Assembly (NCBI GenBank): GCA_965247995.1
Contig: OZ252041.1
Coordinates: 1,860,001-1,924,000 of the forward strand
DNA: 64,000 bases
Direction: 5' to 3'
Source of the DNA: JASLZO01 sp965247995
GTDB lineage: Bacteria > Chloroflexota > Dehalococcoidia > UBA6926
A model generated the notes under the pieces. It made no database searches. It saw only the letters and a list, made by a program, of their open reading frames with translations, and had not been told where the DNA came from. The first letter of the stretch is position 1, and every line of letters starts with the position of its first letter. Shown here piece by piece: positions 44,363 through 53,058 of the stretch. The position numbers and the translations under genes are program-made.

Positions 44363-45250
44363 ATGAGTGCCGGCTCGGGTGCCGGTGCCAACACCCGCGA
44401 TTCGGGCGCGCTCCGGTACCGGGTCGCTACCGCTGTCGTCGGCCTCCCGCTCGTCCTCTGGGCGGTCTGGGTCGGCGGCATCCCCTTGTACGTCTTCGTC
44501 AGCGTCGTCGCGGTCGCCGCCGCGGTCGAAACCAATCGGCTCCTCAACGCACCACGAGGTCCCTTTCTGTACCTCACGCCTGCGCTGGCCTTGGTGCTCC
44601 TGGCAGCTGCGTTCCAAGGCGTCCCCATGTGGCTCCACCTGGCAATCGGTGTGATCGCTGGTGGGCTCCTCCTCCGGAGGATCTTCTCGCGCGGGAATGC
44701 CGGCGCACCCAGGACCGCCCCGATGGTGAGCCGAGTGGCGGCGCCGTTATACCCTGCGGCCTTCCTGTCGTTCGGCTTGGCGTTGCATAACGCAGAGGTG
44801 GCGGCGGCGACCCAACTCGGTGCCAGCTGGCTCCTCGCCGCACTCCTGCTCGTGTTCGCCTCGGATACCTCGGCCTATGGCGTCGGTCGGCTGATCGGGT
44901 TGCACCGGCTCGCCCCCCGGATCAGCCCTGGGAAGACGTGGGAGGGGGCGGTCGGAGCCCTCGTCGGAACGTCGGTCGTGTCCGTCATGGCGTCGGTCGT
45001 GCTTCCACTGAGTACTGAAGGGACTGTGGATCCTGCAGCAGCCGGTGACCTCGCAGCGTTTGCGGCGGTCGGAATCGCGATCTCCGTTCTCGCGCAGACC
45101 GGCGACCTGTTCCTATCGGCGGTCAAGCGCACCGCCGGCGCGAAGGAGTCTGGCGGCCTGCTGCCCGGGCATGGCGGGGTGTTGGACCGGCTCGACTCCA
45201 TCCTTCCAGTCCTTCCCGCTGTGTACTATGGACTGCAATGGGTCAGCTAG
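44363..45250 (+). CDS. cdsA: Phosphatidate cytidylyltransferase
   Basis: Makes CDP-diacylglycerol for phospholipids. It is a membrane protein of 295 residues with about seven to eight hydrophobic segments. The C-terminal signature includes S-P-G-K-T-W-E-G, G-D-L-F-L-S-A-V-K-R and K-E-S-G-x-L-L-P-G-H-G-G-V-L-D-R-L-D-S. Its end overlaps dxr by 13 bases. Confidence 0.95.
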   Translation: MSAGSGAGANTRDSGALRYRVATAVVGLPLVLWAVWVGGIPLYVFVSVVAVAAAVETNRLLNAPRGPFLYLTPALALVLLAAAFQGVPMWLHLAIGVIAGGLLLRRIFSRGNAGAPRTAPMVSRVAAPLYPAAFLSFGLALHNAEVAAATQLGASWLLAALLLVFASDTSAYGVGRLIGLHRLAPRISPGKTWEGAVGALVGTSVVSVMASVVLPLSTEGTVDPAAAGDLAAFAAVGIAISVLAQTGDLFLSAVKRTAGAKESGGLLPGHGGVLDRLDSILPVLPAVYYGLQWVS

Positions 45251-46380
45251 CGCGCCGATTGGTAATCCTCGGTTCGACCGGGTCGATCGGTACCCAGGTC
45301 CTCAGCGTTGTGCGCTCCCACGCAGATCTCTTCGAGATCGTCGGCCTCGGAGCCGGCCGCGCCTCCGAGCGGTTCGAAGAGCAGCTCCGCGAATTCGGAC
45401 CCAAGTTCGCATCGCTAGCCGCTCCGGATGCCCCTGATGTCCAAGGCGCCACGCCCGTGTCGATGCGTCAGTTGGCCGCGCTGCCGGACGCCGACCTGGT
45501 CGTCGTTGCGATCCCGGGAATCGGTGCCCTCGAACCGACGCTCGCGGCTATCGCGGCCGGCAAGAACGTGGCCCTCGCCAGCAAGGAAGCCCTGGTCGTC
45601 GCCGGTGGGATCGTGATGGGCGAGGCGGAACGCCGTGGCGTTTCTATCTTGCCACTGGATAGCGAACACAACGCGATCTGGCAGTGCATCCGGGGGGAAC
45701 CCTCTAGCTCCGTCGCCCGCGTGACCCTCACGGCTTCCGGTGGACCGTTCCGTGATACCGACCCATCAGGCCTCGCGGCCGTCACCCCAGCACAGGCCTT
45801 GGCGCATCCTACGTGGCAGATGGGCCCGAAGGTCACGGTCGACTCCGCCACCCTCATGAACAAAGGGTTCGAGGTTATCGAGGCACACTGGCTCTACGGG
45901 ATTTCATACGACCGGATCGACGTTGTCTTGCACCCACGCAGCATCGTCCACTCGTTCGTGGAGTTCCTCGACGGCAGTGTCAAAGCCCAGTTGTCTGAAC
46001 CTGATATGAGACTGCCCATCCAGTACGCACTCACCTACCCGGACCGAATAAGAATGCCGGAGGGAACCCGGCGGCTAGAGCTCTCGCGGCTCGGGAACCT
46101 CGAGTTCCTACCGCTCGATGAGGGCCGGTTCGCCTGCTTTGCGCTCGCGCGGGAGGCCGCACGGAACGGCGGCACCTACCCGGCTGTCCTGAACTCCGCC
46201 GACGAGGTTGCCGTCGACCTTTTTCTCGAGCAGAAGGCTACCTTCGACCGCATCCCCCAGATTATCGAGGCCACGCTCGATGCACACCGGCCTTTAGAGG
46301 AGCCGGGACTCGAAGAACTGCTGGAAGCCGGTCGGTGGGCCCGTGACTACGCGACTGCGCTCGTCGCGGCCGGGACCTAA
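45238..46380 (+). CDS. dxr: 1-deoxy-D-xylulose 5-phosphate reductoisomerase
   Basis: The second enzyme of the MEP isoprenoid pathway. It has 380 residues. The N-terminal NADPH site is L-G-S-T-G-S-I-G-T-Q, followed by A-S-K-E-A-L-V, L-D-S-E-H-N-A-I-W-Q and the M-N-K-G-F-E metal-site region. The stop TAA shares its last A with the rseP ATG. Confidence 0.96.
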   Translation: MGQLARRLVILGSTGSIGTQVLSVVRSHADLFEIVGLGAGRASERFEEQLREFGPKFASLAAPDAPDVQGATPVSMRQLAALPDADLVVVAIPGIGALEPTLAAIAAGKNVALASKEALVVAGGIVMGEAERRGVSILPLDSEHNAIWQCIRGEPSSSVARVTLTASGGPFRDTDPSGLAAVTPAQALAHPTWQMGPKVTVDSATLMNKGFEVIEAHWLYGISYDRIDVVLHPRSIVHSFVEFLDGSVKAQLSEPDMRLPIQYALTYPDRIRMPEGTRRLELSRLGNLEFLPLDEGRFACFALAREAARNGGTYPAVLNSADEVAVDLFLEQKATFDRIPQIIEATLDAHRPLEEPGLEELLEAGRWARDYATALVAAGT

Positions 46381-47456
46381 TGGGATTCCTCGTCACCATC
46401 GTCATCTTCGCCGTGGTCCTGAGCCTTCTCGTGCTCGTGCACGAGATCGGTCACTACGGTGCCGCGCGGCTGCTCGGTGTCCGGGTGCGCGAGCTCGGCG
46501 TCGGGTTTCCGCCCCGCATACGCGCTATCCGCCGCGGGGGGATCGAGTACTCCATCAATGTACTGCCCTTCGGAGGGTTCGTCCGGCTTCACGGCGAGGA
46601 AGACACGACACAACCGGACGGGTTCGCTGCCCAATCCATCCGTGTGCGTACCGCAATCATCGCAGCTGGGGCCGTGATGAACCTCGTGTTGGCGTGGATC
46701 ATCTTCTCCGGTTTCGCAGCGTTGGTCCCGGCTCCCACGGATATCGCAGGTGACGTGCGCGTCGTGGATGTCGCACCAGGCTCACCGGCCGCGCAGGCTG
46801 GCGTCCTTCCTGGGGACCTCCTCGATCAGGTCAACGGCGTCCCCGTGATCTCGTCCAATCAGCTGTCCGGCTTGATCAGCGGGAGTATCGGACAGCCGAC
46901 GACCCTTCGCGTCCTCCGCGACACGGTCCCCACAGCGGTCCAACTGGTGCCTCGCGCAACCCCCCCACCGGGCCAGGGAGCGATGGGCGTCGTGATCACG
47001 CTGGAGAACGCGACGCTTGTCACTGAACGGATACCGCTGTGGCGCGCTCCAATCGAAGGTGTACTTATCGGCGCAAACTTCTTCGTCGAGATCGGCCGTG
47101 AGGTCCGGAGGTGGGGCTCCGGGGACGCCGATCCGGACTTAGCCGGCCCGGTCGGCATTGCCCAAATCACTGGTGAGGCCGCTCGCAACGGCGTGGTGGA
47201 CCTGACATGGTTGATCGGCGTCTTGAGCCTGAATCTCGCCGTTCTCAATGTTCTCCCAATCCCCGCCCTTGACGGCGGACGGCTGCTGTTCCTGCTCATC
47301 GAAACTGCCAGAGGCGGTAAAAGGATTTCTTCACGCGTCGAAGGGCTGATCCATCTCGCCGGCTTCGCGGTCCTGATTGGCTTCATCGTGACCGTCACGC
47401 TCCTCGTCGACATTCCGCGCGCACTGAGTGGCGAGTCGATTCTCCCCCAGGGGTGA
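46380..47456 (+). CDS. rseP: Site-2 intramembrane metalloprotease RseP
   Basis: Cleaves membrane-bound regulators. It has 358 residues. The first membrane helix holds H-E-I-G-H (around 21-25). A PDZ domain follows (A-P-G-S-P-A-A-Q-A-G, G-D-L-L-D-Q-V-N-G). The C-terminal helix has the third ligand in L-P-I-P-A-L-D-G-G-R. One PDZ domain is clear. Target sigma/anti-sigma pairs are not in this window. Confidence 0.94.
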   Translation: MGFLVTIVIFAVVLSLLVLVHEIGHYGAARLLGVRVRELGVGFPPRIRAIRRGGIEYSINVLPFGGFVRLHGEEDTTQPDGFAAQSIRVRTAIIAAGAVMNLVLAWIIFSGFAALVPAPTDIAGDVRVVDVAPGSPAAQAGVLPGDLLDQVNGVPVISSNQLSGLISGSIGQPTTLRVLRDTVPTAVQLVPRATPPPGQGAMGVVITLENATLVTERIPLWRAPIEGVLIGANFFVEIGREVRRWGSGDADPDLAGPVGIAQITGEAARNGVVDLTWLIGVLSLNLAVLNVLPIPALDGGRLLFLLIETARGGKRISSRVEGLIHLAGFAVLIGFIVTVTLLVDIPRALSGESILPQG

Positions 47457-47473
47457 GGGCGGCCCCGCGTCGT

Positions 47474-47482
47474 TGATACACT
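47474..47482 (+). promoter_or_regulatory. Extended -10 element before ispG
   Basis: TG at 47474-47475, A, TACACT at 47477-47482, in the 63-base gap between rseP and ispG. The expected start is about 30 bases before the ispG ATG. It could provide extra transcription of ispG and proS inside the cluster. Confidence 0.4.
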
Positions 47483-47519
47483 AGGCACCGATGAACATGT
47501 ACCCTTCAAGAGGGCGGGA

Positions 47520-48656
47520 ATGACCGAGAGACGGCAGACAAAACGGATCAATGTCGGCACGGTGCCCATCGGCGGCGGCGCTCTCGTGACCGTCCAGTCG
47601 ATGACCAAGACAGACACCCGCGACGTCGATGCGACCGTAAACCAGATCCGTGAAGTCGCTGACGCTGGCTGCGACATCATTCGATGCGCCGTACCGGATA
47701 AGCGCGCGGCAGAGGCGCTGACCGACATCGTTCGTCAGTCCACAATCCCGGTGGTCGCCGATATCCACTTCCACCATGAGCTCGCGCTTCTTGCCATCGC
47801 GAACGGAGTCGATGCCCTCCGGTTGAACCCTGGGAACATCAGGGACGCGGAAAAGGTGCGCGACGTCGTCCGCGCCGCGAAGGGTCGTGGGATTCCCATC
47901 CGGATCGGTGTGAACTTCGGCAGCCTCCCGCCAATCGGTGGGATCGGCAAGACCGGCCAGTTCCACCGCCTTGCCGACGGCGTGAACGAGTTGGGAAAGG
48001 CCGCTCAACAGGGCGAAGGTTCGTACACCGCCGTCGATCACATGGTCGCGACCGCCCTCTGGGAAGTCGCGATCTTGGAAGAGATGGATTTTCGCGACAT
48101 CAAGATCTCCGTGAAGGGCTTCGATGTCCCAATGACCATCGAGGCCTACACGCGGCTTGCCGGCCGGGTCGACTACCCACTCCACCTCGGGATCACGGAA
48201 GCCGGAACCCCGTTGAACGGCGCGATCCGCAGCGCGGTCGGAATCGGCACGCTGTTGGCCATGGGGATCGGCGACACCATTCGCGTGTCCCTCGCCGGTG
48301 ACCCGGTGCGCGAGGTCGAGGCCGGATACGAAATCCTCAAATCCCTGAACCTCCGGCAGAAGGGCGTCACGCTTGTCGCATGCCCGTCGTGTGGGAGGGC
48401 GGACGTCGACATCATCAAGTACGCCGAGATGGTCGATGAGGCCGTGAAACGCTTCGATCGCCCGATCAAGGTCGCGGTTATGGGTTGCGAGGTGAACGGG
48501 CCTGGCGAGGCAAAAGATGCCGATGTCGGTATCGCCGCCGGAGCCGGCCGTGGCGTCATCTTCCGCAAGGGAGAGAAGGTGCGCGTTGTAACGGAGGACG
48601 AGTTCCTCCCTGCCCTGCTCGAAGAGATGAGCAAGGTGGAACCTCAGCCCGCCTGA
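47520..48656 (+). CDS. ispG: 4-hydroxy-3-methylbut-2-enyl diphosphate synthase (flavodoxin type)
   Basis: A 4Fe-4S enzyme of the MEP pathway. It has 378 residues, the short bacterial form: a TIM barrel starting M-T-K-T-D-T-R-D, then the cluster-binding C-P-S-C-G-R and, 31 residues later, G-C-E-V-N-G-P-G-E-A. The start follows GGGCGGG. Together with dxr it shows that isoprenoids come from the MEP route. Confidence 0.96.
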   Translation: MTERRQTKRINVGTVPIGGGALVTVQSMTKTDTRDVDATVNQIREVADAGCDIIRCAVPDKRAAEALTDIVRQSTIPVVADIHFHHELALLAIANGVDALRLNPGNIRDAEKVRDVVRAAKGRGIPIRIGVNFGSLPPIGGIGKTGQFHRLADGVNELGKAAQQGEGSYTAVDHMVATALWEVAILEEMDFRDIKISVKGFDVPMTIEAYTRLAGRVDYPLHLGITEAGTPLNGAIRSAVGIGTLLAMGIGDTIRVSLAGDPVREVEAGYEILKSLNLRQKGVTLVACPSCGRADVDIIKYAEMVDEAVKRFDRPIKVAVMGCEVNGPGEAKDADVGIAAGAGRGVIFRKGEKVRVVTEDEFLPALLEEMSKVEPQPA

Positions 48657-48710
48657 CAACCCAACCGGTGTTGGCCTTCCGAGGGACCGGCTACCGGCTA
48701 CCATGTCGGT

Positions 48711-50411
48711 ATGCGGCTATCCCAACTCTTCGGTAAGACCCTGCGGGAGGACCCCGCTGACGCCGATACGCCCAGCCACCGTTTGCTCGTGCGTGCCGGA
48801 CTCATCAACCAACTCGCCGCTGGGATTTACAGCTACCTTCCGCTCGCGGTTCGGTCGCTGCGCAAGATCGAGACCATCATCCGCGAAGAGATGAACGCGG
48901 CGGGAGCGCAGGAAGTGCTCATGCCGGTACTCCAGCCCGAAGACCTCTGGCAACGGAGCGGTCGAGCTTCGTCCATGGGCCCTACCCTCTTCCGGCTCCA
49001 GGACCGGCGTGATCGCCCACTCGTCTTGGGGCCGACGCACGAAGAGGTCGTGACTACCCTCGTTCAACAACACGTCCACAGCTACCGCGACCTGCCCCTG
49101 AACCTGTACCAGATCCAAACCAAGCTCCGCGACGAAGCCAGGCCGCGGGCCGGACTCATCCGCGTGCGCGAGTTCGCCATGAAGGACGCCTACTCGTTCC
49201 ATGCGACCGAGGAGGACCTGGACGCCACTTACCAGCGCATGGTGGAGGCGTACCGCAACATCTTCTCGCGGTGCGGGCTAGACATCGTTGTCGTCGAGGC
49301 GGATAGCGGGGCCATCGGAGGTAAGGATTCCCAGGAGTTCATGCTCCTCTCGGAGACCGGCGAGGATGACGTCGTCCTCTGCCGTTCATGCGGGTACGCC
49401 GCCAATCTCGAGAAGGCCCAAGTCCGGGTCCCTCCGATCCCCGATGGCGAACTCGAAGATCTGGCGCCGGTCGCCACGCCGGGGGTCACCACGATCGCCG
49501 ACCTCGCCAACTTCCTCGGAATCCCTGAGGCAAAAACGCTCAAAGCCGTGTTCTATGCCAGCGATGGCGAGGTCGTGTTCGTCACCATCCGCGGCGACCT
49601 TGAGGTCAACGAGGTCAAGCTCAAGAACGCCCTCCAGTGCACGGACCTTCGTCTCGCAACCGACGACGAGGTCCGCGCGGCAGGACTCGTGGCCGGCTAT
49701 GCCTCCCCCATCGGCCTCGAGCGGGTCCGCCGGTTGGCCGACGTGTCGATTGAATCGGGAGCGAACTACGTTGTCGGAGCCAATGAGCGCGACACCCACT
49801 ACCGCAACGCCAACTACCCACGTGACTTCACGGTCGATGACGTACTGGATTTGAGCCTCGCCCAACCGGGTCACGCGTGCTCTCACTGCGGCCGCGAGTT
49901 GAAATTCGCTCATGGAATCGAGGTTGGCCACGTCTTCAAGCTGTTGACGGCCTACAGCGATCCGTTCAATGCGACCTTCCTCGACCGGGACGGCTCGCAG
50001 AAACCCATGGTCATGGGGTGTTACGGCATCGGCGTCGGACGCGTGCTCGGGGCCGCGATCGAGAGCAACCACGACGATCGCGGTATCGCCTTCCCCGCAA
50101 CTATCGCGCCGGCCCAGGCCCACGTCGTCGCCCTGAACCTCGAACGTGACGATGTCCGACAGACGGCCGAGGACCTCTACCGGTCGCTGGTCGATGCCGG
50201 GGTCGAGGTGCTCTTCGACGATCGTGAGGAGTCTGCCGGCGTCAAATTCGCCGACGCCGACCTCCTGGGTCTGCCCTTGCGCGTGACCGTCAGTCCTAGG
50301 AACCTTCGTGACGGGAACGTGGAACTCAAGCGTCGCCGGGACGATCCCAGCAAGGCCGAGTTGGTCCCGGTCGCGGAGGCTGTGGATGCGGTCCGTCGGT
50401 TCCTTAAGTGA
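48711..50411 (+). CDS. proS: Prolyl-tRNA synthetase, bacterial type with editing domain
   Basis: A class II synthetase of 566 residues. Motif 2 region is R-D-E-A-R-P-R-A-G-L-I-R-V-R-E-F, the inserted editing domain (about 225-390) includes K-A-V-F-Y and N-Y-V-V-G-A-N, and motif 3 is in G-I-G-V-G-R. The anticodon-binding domain ends the protein. No Shine-Dalgarno is visible, and a TACCAT at 48699-48704 ends six bases before the ATG, which would give a leaderless transcript. Confidence 0.96.
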   Translation: MRLSQLFGKTLREDPADADTPSHRLLVRAGLINQLAAGIYSYLPLAVRSLRKIETIIREEMNAAGAQEVLMPVLQPEDLWQRSGRASSMGPTLFRLQDRRDRPLVLGPTHEEVVTTLVQQHVHSYRDLPLNLYQIQTKLRDEARPRAGLIRVREFAMKDAYSFHATEEDLDATYQRMVEAYRNIFSRCGLDIVVVEADSGAIGGKDSQEFMLLSETGEDDVVLCRSCGYAANLEKAQVRVPPIPDGELEDLAPVATPGVTTIADLANFLGIPEAKTLKAVFYASDGEVVFVTIRGDLEVNEVKLKNALQCTDLRLATDDEVRAAGLVAGYASPIGLERVRRLADVSIESGANYVVGANERDTHYRNANYPRDFTVDDVLDLSLAQPGHACSHCGRELKFAHGIEVGHVFKLLTAYSDPFNATFLDRDGSQKPMVMGCYGIGVGRVLGAAIESNHDDRGIAFPATIAPAQAHVVALNLERDDVRQTAEDLYRSLVDAGVEVLFDDREESAGVKFADADLLGLPLRVTVSPRNLRDGNVELKRRRDDPSKAELVPVAEAVDAVRRFLK

Positions 50412-50453
50412 CGCATTTGTGGAGCATTTTGACGCATTTATGGACCCTAAATG
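50409..50453 (+). promoter_or_regulatory. Candidate operator of the PadR regulator: 15-base direct repeats and an inverted repeat
   Basis: TGACGCATTTGTGGA (50409-50423) and TGACGCATTTATGGA (50430-50444) differ at one base and are 21 bases apart, two helical turns. Within the second lies CATTTA (50435-50440), paired with TAAATG (50448-50453), which contains the PadR start codon. Placement directly ahead of a PadR gene suggests autoregulation. Confidence 0.55.
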
Positions 50454-50867
50454 GACATGAATGAACACGCCGTTGGACCTCGCGGGAGCAGTACCGTACG
50501 CGGCTCGTTGGCATCACCGATGTGGGGCCTCGTCCAACCCGCAATCCTCCTACTGCTATCCGAAGCGCCAAAACATGGATACGCGCTCCTCGACGACCTC
50601 CGCGATCGCAACTACCTTCCGGGCGATGCCGATGTCGGGAACTTGTACCGCGGCCTCAGGAAGATGGAATCAGCGGGGCTGGTGGAGTCCGCTTGGGAGA
50701 GGCAGCCCGGACCTGGGCCGCGCCGCCGTCGGTATTCCATCACCTCCGCAGGGCGGAGGGCCCTCTACGCAGAAGCGCTCGCCATGGCTGACCGAGCCAG
50801 CTACGTAGCGCGGTTCCTGGGTGAGTACCGACGCCTCAACCCCAGCGGCCCCCCGTCGGATGACTAG
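50451..50867 (+). CDS. PadR-family transcriptional regulator
   Basis: A 138-residue protein with a PadR winged-helix domain: I-L-L-L-L-S-E-A-P-K-H-G-Y-A-L-L near 32-47, G-N-L-Y-R-G-L-R-K-M-E near 62-72 and the wing R-R-R-R-Y-S-I-T. The C-terminal helix is short, suggesting a PadR-s2 type. The first 25 residues are an extra N-terminal stretch. The gene follows proS by 39 bases that hold the repeat operator. Its ligand is unknown; the CPBP-trpA-aroH unit downstream is a possible target. Confidence 0.85.
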   Translation: MDMNEHAVGPRGSSTVRGSLASPMWGLVQPAILLLLSEAPKHGYALLDDLRDRNYLPGDADVGNLYRGLRKMESAGLVESAWERQPGPGPRRRRYSITSAGRRALYAEALAMADRASYVARFLGEYRRLNPSGPPSDD

Positions 50868-50945
50868 ACGGGTTGGTGTTCAGGGACGATTCCCGATCGT
50901 GCCTGGCACAGGTCGGAATCGGCGTACGCGGCTAGGCGGCCCTCT

Positions 50946-51683
50946 ATGACCGGACTATCGACAGCGAACGCACGCGTTTCGGACGCCCCAACGTGGGGGA
51001 TTCGGGATATGTGGCAAGCCGTTGCCGCCGTCGTCGCTTTCTTGATCTTCGCGGTCGTCGTCGTCACGGGAGGACTCTCCGTAGGTCCGTTCGACCGCGG
51101 GAACCAGACCACCCTAGGCGTCGCGACGCTCGTAATTTCGCTGTCCGCGGAAGCGGCCATGGTCGTCGCGGTCTGGTGGTTCGCGATCCGTCGGCGAGGC
51201 GCCTCGTGGCGCTCCATCGGCTTCAGACAGCCAAATGGCAACCGGACTGCGGTCGGCATCCCGTTGACCCTGTTTCTGGCCTTCTTCGCGATCGGCATAT
51301 TTTCGTTCCTCGTATTCGAACTCGGGTGGCGTGACCCCGGCGACACCGTTATTCCGCCCGCGCTCCTCAGTGGCTCGCTGCTTCTCATGCTGTTCGGTAC
51401 CTCGGTTGTCGTCGCTCCTCTCGCGGAGGAGACGTTCTTCAGAGGATTCGTATTCGGCGGACTGCGCCGATCGTGGGGGCCCGTCCGCGCTGGCGCGGTC
51501 GCCGCCGTGTTGTTCGGACTGGCGCACCCAGACCTCTTTCTGATCGTGCCAGTTACGGTATTGGGAGCGCTGCTCGTGTGGCTCTACGTCTGGACCGATA
51601 GCCTCTGGGGACCGGTCGCCGTCCACTCGACATTCAACGCTCTCCAATTGCTGCCAGAGCTACTTCCCGGGTCCGGTCCATGA
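50946..51683 (+). CDS. CPBP-family intramembrane protease
   Basis: A 245-residue membrane protein with about six to seven hydrophobic segments. The three CPBP/Rce1 motifs are present: E-E-T-F-F-R-G near residue 160, F-G-L-A-H near 185, and the final H-S-T-F-N near 228. All catalytic residues are kept, so it should be active. It overlaps trpA as ATGA, an unusual partner; it may be a bystander in the operon. Confidence 0.88.
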   Translation: MTGLSTANARVSDAPTWGIRDMWQAVAAVVAFLIFAVVVVTGGLSVGPFDRGNQTTLGVATLVISLSAEAAMVVAVWWFAIRRRGASWRSIGFRQPNGNRTAVGIPLTLFLAFFAIGIFSFLVFELGWRDPGDTVIPPALLSGSLLLMLFGTSVVVAPLAEETFFRGFVFGGLRRSWGPVRAGAVAAVLFGLAHPDLFLIVPVTVLGALLVWLYVWTDSLWGPVAVHSTFNALQLLPELLPGSGP

Positions 51684-52513
51684 GCCGTATCTCCGAGACC
51701 TTCGAACGCGCGCGGGCCGAAGACCGCACCGGAATCGCGGTCTACGTGACGGTTGGTTTCCCCGACGTGGCCACGTCGGAACGCGCGGCTATGTCAGCAA
51801 TAGACGCGGGAGCGGACATCATCGAACTGGGCATCCCCTTCAGCGATCCGTTAGCAGATGGAGCGACGGTCCAGCGGTCCTCCTCTGTCGCGCTCGAATC
51901 CGGGACCAACCTCGGCACCTGTTTAGAAGTCGCCCGAGGCATCAGGGCGAAGAGCACCTCCGTCCCCATTTTGTTCATGGGGTATTACAATCCCATCTTG
52001 CGTTTCGGGTTGGAACAATTCGCCGCGGAAGCGTCCAGTGCCGGGGCGGACGGGACGATTGTTCCCGACCTACCCCCAGAGGAGGCCACACCGCTGAACG
52101 AGGCGCTGAGGTCGCGCGGGCTCGACCTCGTCTATATGTTAGCGCCAACGAGCCCTCCCGATCGGGTGCGGACCGTCGCGGCGGGCGCGCGCGGGTTTAT
52201 CTACTGTGTCTCACTGACGGGAGTCACTGGAGCCCGTACCGGCCTGTCGGAGGACGCACTCAACTTGTTGAACCGTGTCCGCGAGCACAGTGCAGTCCCA
52301 ATAATGCTCGGTTTCGGAATCTCGGGCCCGCAACAAGTAGAAACCGTCAAGGAAGCGGCTGACGCAGTGGTCATCGGCAGCGCGTTCGTGGACCTGCTCG
52401 AACGGAACGACCCTTCACACCACGACGCTGCCATCCATGATTTCGTCGGGACGTTAGCGAATGCAGCTAAACGCAACCACCATCCGCCCGCGACCAGAGG
52501 GAACCGCCAATGA
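51680..52513 (+). CDS. trpA: Tryptophan synthase alpha chain
   Basis: Cleaves indole-glycerol phosphate. It has 277 residues with catalytic Glu in I-I-E-L-G-I-P-F-S-D-P-L-A-D-G (49-63), Asp in V-P-D-L-P-P-E-E, and the phosphate site in F-G-I-S. trpB is not next to it, which is unusual; the rest of the pathway must lie elsewhere. Overlaps both neighbours by four bases. Confidence 0.95.
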   Translation: MSRISETFERARAEDRTGIAVYVTVGFPDVATSERAAMSAIDAGADIIELGIPFSDPLADGATVQRSSSVALESGTNLGTCLEVARGIRAKSTSVPILFMGYYNPILRFGLEQFAAEASSAGADGTIVPDLPPEEATPLNEALRSRGLDLVYMLAPTSPPDRVRTVAAGARGFIYCVSLTGVTGARTGLSEDALNLLNRVREHSAVPIMLGFGISGPQQVETVKEAADAVVIGSAFVDLLERNDPSHHDAAIHDFVGTLANAAKRNHHPPATRGNRQ

Positions 52514-52947
52514 CCCGTGTTCTTGGTATCCGCGGAGCGACGACAGCGGACAGCGACACGCGTGAATCCATCCTCGATGCCACTGAGGAGCTTCTTCGGG
52601 AGCTCTCCGCCGCCAACGCAATCGATCAAGAGGACCTCGCAACAGCGATCTTCACGGTGACACCGGACCTGACGGCGGCCTTCCCGGCCGAAGTTGCGCG
52701 CGTCAGGCTCCAATGGACCGACGGAGCCTATCTCTCCGCCACTGAGATCCCGGTACCCGATGCTCCCGAACGGTGCATCCGGGTACTGCTCCTTGTGAAC
52801 ACCGACCGCACACGAGACGAGATGCAGCACGTGTATCTACGCGGGGCGGCTGGGCTCCGCCAAAGGGGCATGGCAGAAGGTGAAAGTCAGTCGAATCCAG
52901 GGCCTGCGGTTGCCAGCGACGGCGGCATCGGAAGCCCCACTCCTTGA
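52510..52947 (+). CDS. aroH: Chorismate mutase, AroH type
   Basis: A monofunctional chorismate mutase of 145 residues. It has R-G-A-T-T near 8-12, an A-T-E-E-L-L-R-E-L helix, F-P-A-E-V-A-R near 60, and C-I-R-V-L-L-L then H-V-Y-L-R-G-A-A-G-L-R. The C-terminal 25 residues are an extra polar tail. It overlaps trpA as ATGA, linking two branches of aromatic amino acid synthesis. A T7 run follows the stop by seven bases, without a clear stem. Confidence 0.88.
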   Translation: MTRVLGIRGATTADSDTRESILDATEELLRELSAANAIDQEDLATAIFTVTPDLTAAFPAEVARVRLQWTDGAYLSATEIPVPDAPERCIRVLLLVNTDRTRDEMQHVYLRGAAGLRQRGMAEGESQSNPGPAVASDGGIGSPTP

Positions 52948-53058
52948 CCCCAATTTTTTTGCGGTGCTAGCATCGGCGCTATCCCTTGTTCGACGAGGGA
53001 GACTCGCGGACGACGGGCTAACCTTCGCCCTCTCGCTCACGATTGGAGGGGCCGTTCG

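Noticed and set aside
52948..52975. T-run after aroH as a terminator.
   Set aside because: Seven T are present, but no stable stem precedes them; left as a note in the aroH entry.
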